Part shown: piece by piece, positions 1 to 8,989 of the stretch
Layout of the letters: every line of letters begins with the position of its first letter
How positions within the stretch are numbered: position 1 is the stretch's first letter
NCBI GenBank assembly: GCA_003194525.1
Contig: NBIV01000280.1
Location: forward strand, 1 to 64,000
Direction of reading: 5' to 3'
DNA length: 64,000 nucleotides
Source: Gracilariopsis chorda
Lineage: Eukaryota > Rhodophyta > Florideophyceae > Gracilariales > Gracilariaceae
Notes under the pieces: generated by a model
Databases searched by the model: none
Told to the model about the DNA's origin: nothing
Seen by the model: only the letters and a program-made list of their open reading frames with translations
Made by a program: the position numbers and the translations under genes

Positions 1-339
1 GCGCGACACTTGCCGCCAGCGGCCAGCCAATCACAGTGTGTGATGCATGGCAATCCGCCTCCTGGCGTCGGAACCGTAGTGAACCGCCTCCCTCACCGTG
101 AACGGTCAAACTCACCAGAGTCGCACGGGTCGCGTGGGAGAAGAGCTCGCGAGCTGCGAGTCAATAGGGGAATCCGGTTGAACGGAAGGCCCCCCCACAA
201 GGAGAGGATTAGGAAGCAGAAAGACCGCAATGCGGTATCAAGTCCCAGCACTCGCAGCGTCGAGGAAAGCTGACTTTGCCCGCAGGGTCGCGCCAATTTC
301 AGGCAAGTCCCTCACAGGGTTCTCCCCTTAAGCCCTGCC

Positions 340-573
340 ATGACAGGTCAGGAGCCGGCTACGTACGACCAGGAGTTTGTCGTCGACCACATCTTGGATC
401 ATGTTCTGGACTCCAAAGGAGTGTGGTTTTACCAAATCCGATGGTACGGATACCCCCCGGAAGAGGACACATGGGAGCCCATTCAGCACCTTCCTCGTTC
501 CAAGGTGATAACCTACCACCGCCGGACGCGGTTCCCACTCCCATCCACTTTGGACATGGCCCAGGTTGGGTAG
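340..573 (+). CDS. Chromodomain at C-terminus of gypsy ORF3
   Basis: This 77-residue segment is a chromodomain. It shows the beta-strand core with Y-Q-I-R-W-Y-G-Y followed by the E-E-D-T-W-E-P signature and a C-terminal helix. In chromoviruses this domain tethers integration to modified histone tails. Here it is in frame with an upstream linker (10-339), so the ATG at 340 is probably internal and not the true start. The homologue in element B at 14083-14367 has lost the aromatic W of the signature, whereas this copy keeps it. The ORF ends just before the purine-rich spacer that precedes the antisense ORF. Confidence 0.8.
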   Translation: MTGQEPATYDQEFVVDHILDHVLDSKGVWFYQIRWYGYPPEEDTWEPIQHLPRSKVITYHRRTRFPLPSTLDMAQVG

Positions 574-909
574 GACGATACACTGCACTATGCACAAGAT
601 TCCGAAGACGGAAGAGAAGTCTCCGAAGAGAAGAGGACACAGGAAGAGATCTGGCTACAGAAGGTTACACGAAGTAATGGACTGGATAGGGAAACCAATG
701 GTCATTGGACGTCACACCGCCTAGCGGTCCGACCGAAGTAACGGTTTAATGAAGAATACCGCCTAGCGGTCCAGCATGAAGATGCTATGAAGAAGAAAAA
801 GAAGAGTCCGGACATACGGATATAGAAGAAGGAAGTCGTTTACCACAAGCTATGGAGCGTTAAGCGCTAACCTATATCAGGTGTGCGTGCCACGGTCCAG
901 GATCCTGAC

Positions 910-2751
910 TTAGGATGAGCCGCTCGTTGGCGGTTGGTAGTTCGCAGACGCGAAAGCCAATAACTCGCTCACGCTGGTGAGGTTGGAAGGCGCAACCACT
1001 CCAATAGACTGGAGGTGGGCCCTGACGGCAACGGCCTGAGGGTCCACGGGGACCGGAGATGCGGTAGACGGAGAAGCAGCCGCACTGGTGGCCATATTCC
1101 AGCCATCTGGAGCAGCCACATGCTGGCCAGATCCGTCGAGATCGTCGACCATCGCCGCTCCCGGGGCTACGGCCTCCTCCACCTCATCGGGGTCGTCATC
1201 CACCATTGGATCATCCTCGTAGGAACCGTGCCAGTCATCGAAAAATATGAACCCAACCGGGTGGCCTCGCGGAACGGAGCGTGGTACATCGCGTAACGCT
1301 AGCGCGTGAGCCCGTGAAGTCACGGATACCTCCCAAGGGTCATAGAAGACGAAGTTGCCAGCGTTTGGATTTCTCCGGCCTGGAGAGCGATCATGCCTGG
1401 AAGGCTCACCGTCAGGGACGTTGGAGGCTGGGAATGTATCCCAGTTAACCATATCGATGGTGTTCAGAAGGCACTGAAGCTCATCCACATTGGCTTCGGA
1501 TCCCAGAGGGATATAGAGATCCAATCGGCGGATAACCTGGCGTAGGTGAGGAGGAATGTACCACAGACGGTTCTTGTCGTACACCTCCCAGAGGAGAAAT
1601 GCGGCAACGCGAGCAGCCCATTCGGCGAGGAAGAGAGTCCAGTAACCGGAATCCGGATTGTTGATTAATCGTGAACCGATGTAGCTGAGGCACGGAGGCA
1701 TCTCCGCAAAGCATCCCCTCGGGACTTCGAACCTGCTCCACCAATGGGGAAGAGGTGCATACCGGCCGCGCATCGCGGATGGACGGAGCCTCTCGACCTC
1801 GAGATTTTGGTATGGTACCAGGAACCCGAAGCGGGAGCGCGCCTTTCGCTCAAACCGGAGTCGGTCGAAGAAGGATCCGCGATGATTCGGACGACGAAGA
1901 TATCGGAACTCTGCACGCAGAATTGGGCGCCTCCAGAGGAGCATCCCGGCTTCTATTGGAGTGGACCGGAACGGTGTAGATGGCTGGTAGGCAGCAAGGT
2001 TCTCGCAGTATGAGACTTCACCGTAGGTACGGTACCGCGAGAGGTCAAAGCTGTATTCCGTTGGTATCAGCTCATCCGGATAACTCGCGCGGGCGAGACG
2101 GTCGTAGGCGACCTTGGCCATCCCGGCACGGGCTTCATTCAGCGTCTCGAAACCATATCTGGTGCGCTTCCGTGCGAGGAACTGTGGCTCTACCGCGATA
2201 CGCGTCCTCCAGTCGAAGGAGTCGACCATATCCCGGCCTAGTCCCCCTGGGAGCTCGCCCTCCTCCTCATAGGAGTCGATGAGGTCCGAGTCGGAAACCC
2301 ATGTGGGGTGGAACCAGGGCGCACGCGAAAAGAGGAGAGCGTCTTCCCGGGGATTGCGGGCCCAAAGTGTCGATGGTGACACCCAGCCGGCGGCGGTCGC
2401 AGTGATCGGTATCGCTTGAGCGGAATTCCAGGCGGCGATACTCGCGGCATCCGAGGCATCCAAGGTTGGAACATAAGACGATCCTCCAGGCAGAGGCAAG
2501 GAGAGGAACCCAGAGGTTGGGTGACGAACCCACGACCCCGGCGTCGCGAAGGAAGGTTGTCCGCTCGCGGAAGTCCCCTGCGGGGCGCCCGCAGGCGGGT
2601 TGTTCGAAAACGGAGTGTTGGTCATAGTAGAGAGGGGCGCGGAGTCTGTTGAAGAAGGTACTGAGGGTTGATCAGTTGTAACCGTGTTGGTACGGGGGAC
2701 CGGTATCTCGGCGATTCCCTTGTCGGGACTATTTATAACCTCGCGCCTCAT
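910..2751 (-). CDS. Antisense ORF of gypsy element A, unknown function
   Basis: This is an intact 613-codon ORF on the strand opposite to the retrotransposon genes, between the chromodomain and the 3' polypurine tract. The frame is open to 2811 inside the LTR but has no ATG there; the first ATG is at 2751, and another lies near the conserved start of the domain. The protein has a Pro/Ser/Thr-rich N-terminus, then a roughly 370-residue conserved core starting at P-W-F-H-P-T and rich in Trp, Tyr and Arg (R-A-E-F-R-Y-L-R-R, S-Y-I-G-S-R-L, R-G-H-P-V-G), and an acidic tail. The ORF at 14685-16547 in element B is homologous at well over one third identity by eye. I recognise no known family. Its promoter would have to lie in the 3' LTR, read backwards. 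Confidence 0.75.
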   Translation of the reverse strand: MRREVINSPDKGIAEIPVPRTNTVTTDQPSVPSSTDSAPLSTMTNTPFSNNPPAGAPQGTSASGQPSFATPGSWVRHPTSGFLSLPLPGGSSYVPTLDASDAASIAAWNSAQAIPITATAAGWVSPSTLWARNPREDALLFSRAPWFHPTWVSDSDLIDSYEEEGELPGGLGRDMVDSFDWRTRIAVEPQFLARKRTRYGFETLNEARAGMAKVAYDRLARASYPDELIPTEYSFDLSRYRTYGEVSYCENLAAYQPSTPFRSTPIEAGMLLWRRPILRAEFRYLRRPNHRGSFFDRLRFERKARSRFGFLVPYQNLEVERLRPSAMRGRYAPLPHWWSRFEVPRGCFAEMPPCLSYIGSRLINNPDSGYWTLFLAEWAARVAAFLLWEVYDKNRLWYIPPHLRQVIRRLDLYIPLGSEANVDELQCLLNTIDMVNWDTFPASNVPDGEPSRHDRSPGRRNPNAGNFVFYDPWEVSVTSRAHALALRDVPRSVPRGHPVGFIFFDDWHGSYEDDPMVDDDPDEVEEAVAPGAAMVDDLDGSGQHVAAPDGWNMATSAAASPSTASPVPVDPQAVAVRAHLQSIGVVAPSNLTSVSELLAFASANYQPPTSGSS

Positions 2752-2787
2752 CTCCTCACGCCTATACTCACCTTCGTTTTCGGCCCT

Positions 2788-2799
2788 TAAGGAGGGGGA
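2788..2799 (+). promoter_or_regulatory. 3' polypurine tract of element A
   Basis: TAAGGAGGGGGA directly precedes the 3' LTR. It is the RNase H-resistant primer for plus-strand DNA synthesis in LTR retrotransposons. The same 12 bases occur before the 3' LTR of element B, which fixes the LTR boundary. Confidence 0.8.
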
Positions 2800-2801
2800 T
2801 G

Positions 2802-3714
2802 TGTAGTGCAATACATTCCCGCGTACGGGCGATGGTGAAACTCATATCTGAGGTGTACTCGGTGCGAGCGATGAAGCGGGATGCATGAATTTTAGCCCCC
2901 GTTTACCGGGCTAATTAGCGGTCGGGTTACCCAGGGTGGTTATGGGAACATTCATATTTTGTGGTACTTGCCTGGCAAGGGTGGTGGACACGTGGCTACA
3001 GCCCCGGCCAGGAGGCCCAAAACGGCTACTTATTTTAGTATAGTTTAGGGGTTAATTTTACTTAGGCTAGTGCACTACCTACTGTACTGCACTGAGCTAG
3101 TACTTGAGCGTCGGCCGCACGGCGGCGAGCTCACCAAGAAAAGTAACAAGAGTTCGGCTCTGACTCTATTCGCCATGCGAAGTGTCTAACTCCTCGCGGA
3201 GGTACACCGCTTGCCCGATAGTTTCACCCGACTCGCACCACCGAGGAGACCGTGCTCGTCGTACCCAGTGGGTTGTGACCACTCGTGGTATTCGTTGTTG
3301 TCGTGTGACCGCCCGTACAGGCCCTATCTCCGCCCCAGTTTTGGGTATTGATATTACCGACGTGTGTCGTGAGACCGTGAGACCATCCCTTCCCCTCATA
3401 TCCCCTAACCGCCGCGCGGTGCGTGTTCGTGTGTGTGTATCGGCACCCCCCTCCGGGGTCTGTTCCCGCTTTCCGCACGCCCCCGTCGGGTGGTCCCTTT
3501 CCCTCTTTTGTTCCACTGTTCGCAGGCTACTTCCGGACCAGCCGTGGTTCCGACCCGTTCTAACCCCTAAACCTCCGAGGTACATCCAGGCTCCCGACGG
3601 AGTTACACCCGTCATACGGGACACGGAGGGCTCTACCCAGCTGAGCCTACCTCTCCAAGAGAGCAAGGCTTCGAGCTGCCTTGGGTGCCTTTCCCACACC
3701 GGGATTGCACCACA
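2802..3714 (+). repeat. 3' LTR of element A
   Basis: The LTR runs from TGTAGTGCAA to TTGCACCACA, giving the TG...CA ends and imperfect inverted repeats typical of LTRs. It is about 913 bp and lies 2 bp after the polypurine tract. The same terminal decamer closes the other LTR families in this window. The internal sequence is not clearly alignable with theirs. The 5 bp after it are ACTCG; the matching duplication would lie outside the window. Confidence 0.8.
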
Positions 3715-4174
3715 ACTCGAACCAACTTACCTAGCTGGCGAGGCGCTCTGACCTCCAAAACTATCCTAAAACATAAAATAGAACTAGCTACATAATAAAA
3801 CCTATGGCCACAATGCCCTGGCACATGCACTATCCCCTGACGTCCCTCGCACCGGCATCCAGCTTGCCTACGTGGAATATTTGGGCCAGGAATGGTCTGA
3901 CCTCTGCCTGCCCATACACGTGGTTTCCTCACCACTCCGCCTACCAGATGGTCATTCTCCTACAAGACGCATCATTACAGATCCCAGTAAAAAATTACAA
4001 ATTACTCTTTTCTTCATCCCATTTGTGCAAATAAAAAGCCCACAAAGAGAAAAAAAACTTCACAGAATGATTGCATGAAAAGAAGAACAGAATAACGGAG
4101 ATAGACGGTCATTTATCCAAGTTCTGGGAAAGACTTTAAAAGCTGCCAAAGTCTTTACGAGAGTTCAGTATAGG
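3715..4174. other. Spacer between element A and a solo LTR
   Basis: No gene is supported here. The first 45 bases read on the minus strand resemble part of a tRNA (a GAGC D-stem half and a GGTTCGA T-loop), but no complete cloverleaf forms. The rest is moderately AT-rich with no ORF of note. Confidence 0.5.
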
Positions 4175-4970
4175 TGTAGTGCAATGCCCGGAAGCGGGAG
4201 CGCACCGAAAGACGTTCAGGATCTTTCCTCGTTAGAGGTGAGCCCAGTTGGGTAGAGACCTCCCAGGAGTGGCACGACTATGTCGGGTTGTAAGGCGGAG
4301 GCCACCCGTCGCGACTTGCGCAGGGAGGTTGAGGCAAGAATCGGGTATCCGCAGGAGCGGTGTATGGGGGTGGTCGTCCTCTAGAGAGGTGAGGTTTCCA
4401 CGTTAGTGCCACGCGCGAACACGAGCCGTGGGTAGCGGGAAAGCCACTATGTAAAGGGAAAAATAAGGGGGAGCTGAGTCACGAGTGTCGTGACGAAGAC
4501 TAACGGCAGTGCGGCTAAATAAACCTTATACAAGGCGAACAACAAGACAGCTGGAATAACAATCCGAATACTTGGGTCCTTTAGATAGGAAAGGGGGTTA
4601 GACGTCCCGTATGCGACGGTGCTTCCCTCCAAAGAGGGGTAGAGAGCACGCAAAGGCGGTGTGGTCTAGAGCCAATTCCCCAGGTTGGGGTCCCTTGTTG
4701 GGGAAGGTTTACTGGTGCGACGGCAATCCGCCGGCGCACTAAGTACTAACCATCCCAGGAATGGGTGTAAAAATAATAAATAGAATTAACTAAATTCCTC
4801 CACTTTGGTGGTTTATGCCCACTACTGTGGCCAACCGCCAATTGACTCTTCCGTGTCCAACGTGTCAAATCCACTACTAGTGGTCGTAGTTCATGCAATG
4901 ACTACATTACCGAAACATTCTGGAAATCAACCAAGTACCAAGAATCCCTCTCTGAGGGCATTGCACTTCA
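4175..4970 (+). repeat. Solo LTR (family C), copy 1
   Basis: A 796-bp sequence starts TGTAGTGCAA and ends TTGCACTTCA. It is repeated with a few per cent divergence at 18008-18804. It is flanked by ATAGG on the left and ATAGA on the right, a target duplication with one mismatch. There are no internal retrotransposon genes, so it is a solo LTR left by LTR-LTR recombination. Confidence 0.85.
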
Positions 4971-5160
4971 ATAGAATCCTAATATAGACAAAAGAGAGCA
5001 CAAGAAGCACAATATATATCTTAGGCTGTCCATATCATCAAAAGTGTGCATTGTTAGTTAAATATTGGTTATATAACTGAAAATGGAAGACTAGAAAGCC
5101 GCTAAGACAGAGCTGTTTTGCGTTACGTGTATTCTATTTGGAAGACATCAGGCGAGATAA

Positions 5161-5330
5161 CCCCATGCCCCTAGGGTGAGAAAATTTCCTCACTTTATGC
5201 AAAAGTGAGTTTTTGGTGAGACGGTCCCACGTCTCCCACGAACGGTGACGTGGTCCCGCTGTTGGGTGACACGCACCAAATGTCAACGGGTGATCTCATC
5301 CGCAGCCGTACCAGCTGGGACATGTCTCAC
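5161..5330 (+). repeat. Left terminal inverted repeat of DNA transposon
   Basis: The sequence from CCCCATGCCCCTAGGGTGAG to GGGACATGTCTCAC is found again, reverse-complemented, at 21723-21892. The two arms differ at scattered positions, consistent with an old insertion. ATAA (5157-5160) precedes it. Confidence 0.9.
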
Positions 5331-5332
5331 CT

Positions 5333-5913
5333 TTGGGGACCAACTCACTTTCAAGGCCAATCTCGACAATTTGGGCGTTCATTTGCAACGTTCGTAAAAA
5401 AAACAGCTGCCTGTACCGGGTACAGTTGTTAGTTTCAATGAATAGAGAAACAAAACGGGTGGAGGTCTTCGCTTCCTCTCCATCCAAACCACAGCAAAAC
5501 ACCGGCAACAGCAGGATTTCAACTCCTGTAGAACTTAACATTGATAATGGTCATCTAAAGACACCGTCTTCAACCTCAAAGCTAGGAAACCTAGGGTCTC
5601 TCACTCCGGCAAACATATTACACCTCAAACTTTATTGTCTGCCTTCGAGCAACCAGAATTGACCTATGAAGCTATTGAAGAACTCGAAGACCCGGAATGG
5701 GATTCTCACGCAAACCATGGCATGGATCTGCATTATGACACCGATGAACAACTTTCAGACGAGAAAGATATAGGACACATCTCGGAGAACTAATTGCATG
5801 ATCTTCGTCGAATTCCAGCAGCAAACAACTTGGCCGAATATATTTCTCCTGCAGCAAACGCCCAACAGGTAGCAATTGAAGATGTGGGGTCATCTCTTTT
5901 TGCGGATGGTGTG
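5333..5913 (+). pseudogene. Possible N-terminal part of the transposase, decayed
   Basis: Between the left inverted repeat and the gypsy insertion there are open stretches at 5333-5662 and, in another frame, up to a stop near 5792. The second is strongly acidic (many D and E), as is common in the N-terminal region of transposases. The reading continues after the gypsy element at 17391, because the insertion split this unit. No conserved domain is visible here, so the coding assignment rests on position alone. Confidence 0.35.
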
Positions 5914-6685
5914 TGAAGTGCAACGCTAATAGCGGTATCAGCACGTGGTGCAGTCATATTCCGCGTTGGTGATGCTAACCTCTCTACCATGGAGTATGAG
6001 TGTTACACCGGTATGTTGTTTCCGTTTGAAGGGCCCCAATTTGGTTGACAAGTGTATTGCACAGCATTGCTGGCTTGTGCCACACGTGTGTAGAGTTGCG
6101 CACCCCCTTAGGGATATTATTAGCTAATTACTACTGCACTGTCAGGGCGCGGGCCACCACTATTTATGTGTGTGAGCTCCGGCTGCCCGGGTCAAAGTAA
6201 ACGCAACAAGCGAGTGTCTGGCTCTAACTCAGGTTCCCTGGTGAGTGTCCACCTCCATCTGGAGAGACGCCATCCTGTGAAGGCCTAGTTACCCACCTCT
6301 TGGAGCTTCAGCACATCCTTACCACTACTGTTTTTGTTTCTGTGCACGCTTTTACAGCGGTTATTGTTCTTTTGTCCCGTATACAGGTGTTGTTGTTTCT
6401 GCGACTACCGGTGATTACCGTTGCTCCGCTACCACCGCCCCACTCGTGTGGACACCACACCGCTCTTGCGCGTCGCCCACCACTCGTGTGTCACTGCATT
6501 TTCCGCTTTCCCACTTTGTGGTCTGTCTTGGTTTCTACACCTGTACGCTAGTCGTGACGGTGAGTCCCGGTCTTACACCCGGCTTCGTGTGCTCACCACA
6601 GGTGGTTTTGCCGCTGCGCTACCCTCAGAGAGGAGGACGTCGAACACCCTTGTGTGTCTGCTCCCATCTCGGGTATTGCACTACA
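5914..6685 (+). repeat. 5' LTR of element B
   Basis: A 772-bp LTR starts TGAAGTGCAA and ends TTGCACTACA. It pairs with 16618-17390. Differences are concentrated in the first 300 bp. A TATA-like CTATTTATG lies near 6161, a possible U3 promoter element. Confidence 0.95.
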
Positions 6686-6688
6686 AAC

Positions 6689-6706
6689 TGGTCTCCTGAC
6701 TTAGAA
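6689..6706 (+). promoter_or_regulatory. Candidate primer-binding site of element B
   Basis: TGGTCTCCTGACTTAGAA starts 3 bp after the 5' LTR, where the minus-strand primer site belongs. The TGG matches a tRNA 3' CCA. I cannot name the tRNA; it is not the common initiator-Met site. Confidence 0.5.
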
Positions 6707-6955
6707 GACCAGCGAAGTGTGTTTGGTTATCTCGGTTTACCGGATTAGCTACCTGGTTGCAGAATTACTCGTTGAAGTTTATTTTGCAATGTGTCCAACT
6801 GTGTTGTTGAGGATCACCGATTGTTCGGGTGTGTTGTCCCACAAGTGGTTGCGTGCTACCTCTTAGTAGTGGATGTTCGCTCATTCGAGGTTTTGTTCGT
6901 TTGTTGTTTGTTTGTTATTTGTTTTCTGTTCCGATCAGTTTCAGTGTCCTCCATT

Positions 6956-8989
6956 ATGGGTTCTGGAATTGGATACCGTGGTTCGGGTCAGTCTAGGTCG
7001 CGACAAGTCGGTGCTGATTTACCCCCGCGATCGCGGTCAGTTCCCGAACGTTCGGATGGTGATAACCGCAGATCTGGAAACAGGAAGCCATCGACTAAGT
7101 CGTCCCAACTGCCAGTTGCTGGTTCATTGGATGCTCCGCTTAGGAATTCCGTACCCGCCGCTGCGGAGAAGGACGCATTCCTTTTCGAGTTGGAGGCTCA
7201 AGTGCAGAACCTTCAAGCGCAGACCCCGGTGCTTGAAAGTTCTCACGCCGTCCTCGTCAATGAGGTTGATGCACCCCGTATGAGGATTGATGCCGATCTC
7301 GTCGGAGGTGTATCTGAAGATCTACGTACTTTACGGACTGATGTTAATTCCCTTTTGGAGGTTTTGAGGGGTTCCCCAGATATGGTGAAGGATGTTGACT
7401 CGAAGTTTCATCGGGTTCTGTCCCATCTGGAGAGGTTGGAAAATACCATCAGAGGTGATGACAATGTAGCAGTCCCACCAGCTGTGGTTTCCCATCGACA
7501 TGGTGACCGTGCCCGCACGAAGATCCGCCCCCGGAAACGGAATGACAACGACTATGACTCGGACTCGTCCAGGTCATCGGTGAATTCTAACCACTCTGCG
7601 GAATCCGCTTCGTCTGACTTGTCTGCTGACGGTGACCGTCGCGTTCATTCATCGCACTCGCGTCGTTCAGCAGCCACCCATGGTGAGATTAGAGCCCGAC
7701 AGAAGGGAAGAAAGCACTCCGGTTTGAAGGAACTGAAGCCTACTAACCCTTTGTACAGGAAGCTTTAATCATACCGGTACTACCGTCTGGAAGATTCCTC
7801 TTTGGACCGTACACCCCGTGGAACTGGGAAGGTAAAAGACTGCATCAAGCGGATGGCTTTGTCGTTCCGTAACCAGAATTTCACTGGAGAGGATCCGATT
7901 CTCGTTCTGGATTTTCTTTCAAGCTTTGTAGCGGAGGCGGATATCCTCGGAATGAGTGAAGGACAGGCTTACGTCACTCTACCGTATTTCTTACGTGGAA
8001 TCGCTGAAGATCAATTCAACTATGTAAGAGGTTCGTCTCGCGCCTCTGAAGGAGGGGTCACTTGTTGGCCCGAAGCCGTTCAGTATTTGCTACGCTCGTA
8101 CGCGACAGGAACCGCAATACAGGAAGCTATCCTGGCCCTGCGCGATACTAAGCAACGCTCGAAGGAAACCGAGACGGAGTACTCAGTTAGACTGAACAAG
8201 GCCTTCCACCGATGTGGCAATGTTTATTCCGCTAGCGAGCGTTGTACAATGTTTATCGACGGATTGGATCCGGCTATTCGCACTCTTGTGGCCCAACGTC
8301 GGGAAGACAGGAGAAAGGTTACCTACTTAGAATTGGTACAGTACGCAAAGGCGGAAGGAGATGCTCTACGTGCCCGCTCCAGAAGCCGAGTCAGATCGCA
8401 GGCCCTACACATGGAGGCCGCCCCGTCATCAGTTTCACTGCTGCCCCAGGAGTACTCTCGACGTGAGGTTGATAATTTTTACTTTACTCAGCATGATCTG
8501 GTTTCCATACCCACAACGGAGCTCCCGTCCACAACGGAACCTTCGGTGGAACCGGATAGTCAACTGCTGTATGCAGATCGCCACCGCGTTCGCGGCCCAC
8601 AAGTCCCGTATGCTAACGGAAGTCGTTACCAGAGACCTGGTTGGGTGGATACGCGCTCGTCGGCGGTGAAGTTCCATGACAACCGAAACATCGGGAGACA
8701 CCAGACGTTGATCTGTTACCTTTGTTACGACCATGGACACACGGCCCCGCAGTGTATAATGACTCTGAGGGAGATGCCCAAAGTGGTTGTTAACTACGAA
8801 GCCCTGACCCCGGGAGAACAGGCATCAGTTCCTGTTACGGCATACATGCGTGCGAAGACCGAGTTTCCTCGTAATTTTACACCAGTTCAATCTGAAGCGG
8901 TACCCAACACTGGTTCTTCCCCGGCCAGCGCTTCTGCGAGTCAAGCCGCTTCGGAGGATGGTTCTATTTCTCGCAACCGGCTCCGCTAA
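6956..8989 (+). pseudogene. Gag polyprotein of element B, one in-frame stop
   Basis: One frame runs from ATG 6956 to the stop at 8989, broken only by a TAA at 7766-7768. The N-terminal 270 residues are Ser/Arg-rich with a heptad-like stretch near residues 70-150. The second part contains the capsid-like helical region of retrotransposon gag, followed by a CCHC zinc knuckle with the spacing CX2CX4HX4C (C-Y-L-C-Y-D-H-G-H-T-A-P-Q-C), the RNA-packaging motif. Whether the TAA is a mutation or a natural boundary between two ORFs cannot be decided from one copy. The pol frame overlaps the gag end and is shifted by +1. Confidence 0.8.

Larger units (their letters stand above)
1..3714 (+). mobile_element. 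Ty3/gypsy chromovirus, 3' part (element A)
   Basis: This is the 3' end of an LTR retrotransposon whose gag, pol and 5' LTR lie before the window. In order it shows a chromodomain (340-573, +), an antisense ORF (910-2751, -), a polypurine tract (2788-2799) and a 3' LTR (2802-3714). The order and the chromodomain match those of the complete element at 5914-17390, so the assignment rests on comparison within the window. The sequence upstream of the chromodomain (10-339) is a low-complexity linker in the same frame, broken once by a TGA at 271-273. The target duplication cannot be checked because the 5' end is missing. Confidence 0.85.

Noticed and set aside
3182-3751. 189-codon ORF and opposite 177-codon ORF in the LTR
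   Set aside because: They are inside the 3' LTR of element A and cross its boundary; LTRs do not normally encode proteins and no motif is seen.
3715-3760. tRNA-like sequence on the minus strand at the edge of the 3' LTR
   Set aside because: GAGC and GGTTCGA blocks are present, but the anticodon stem-loop is too short and does not pair well, and the acceptor stem is missing. It may be a tRNA relic hit by the retrotransposon; not enough to call.
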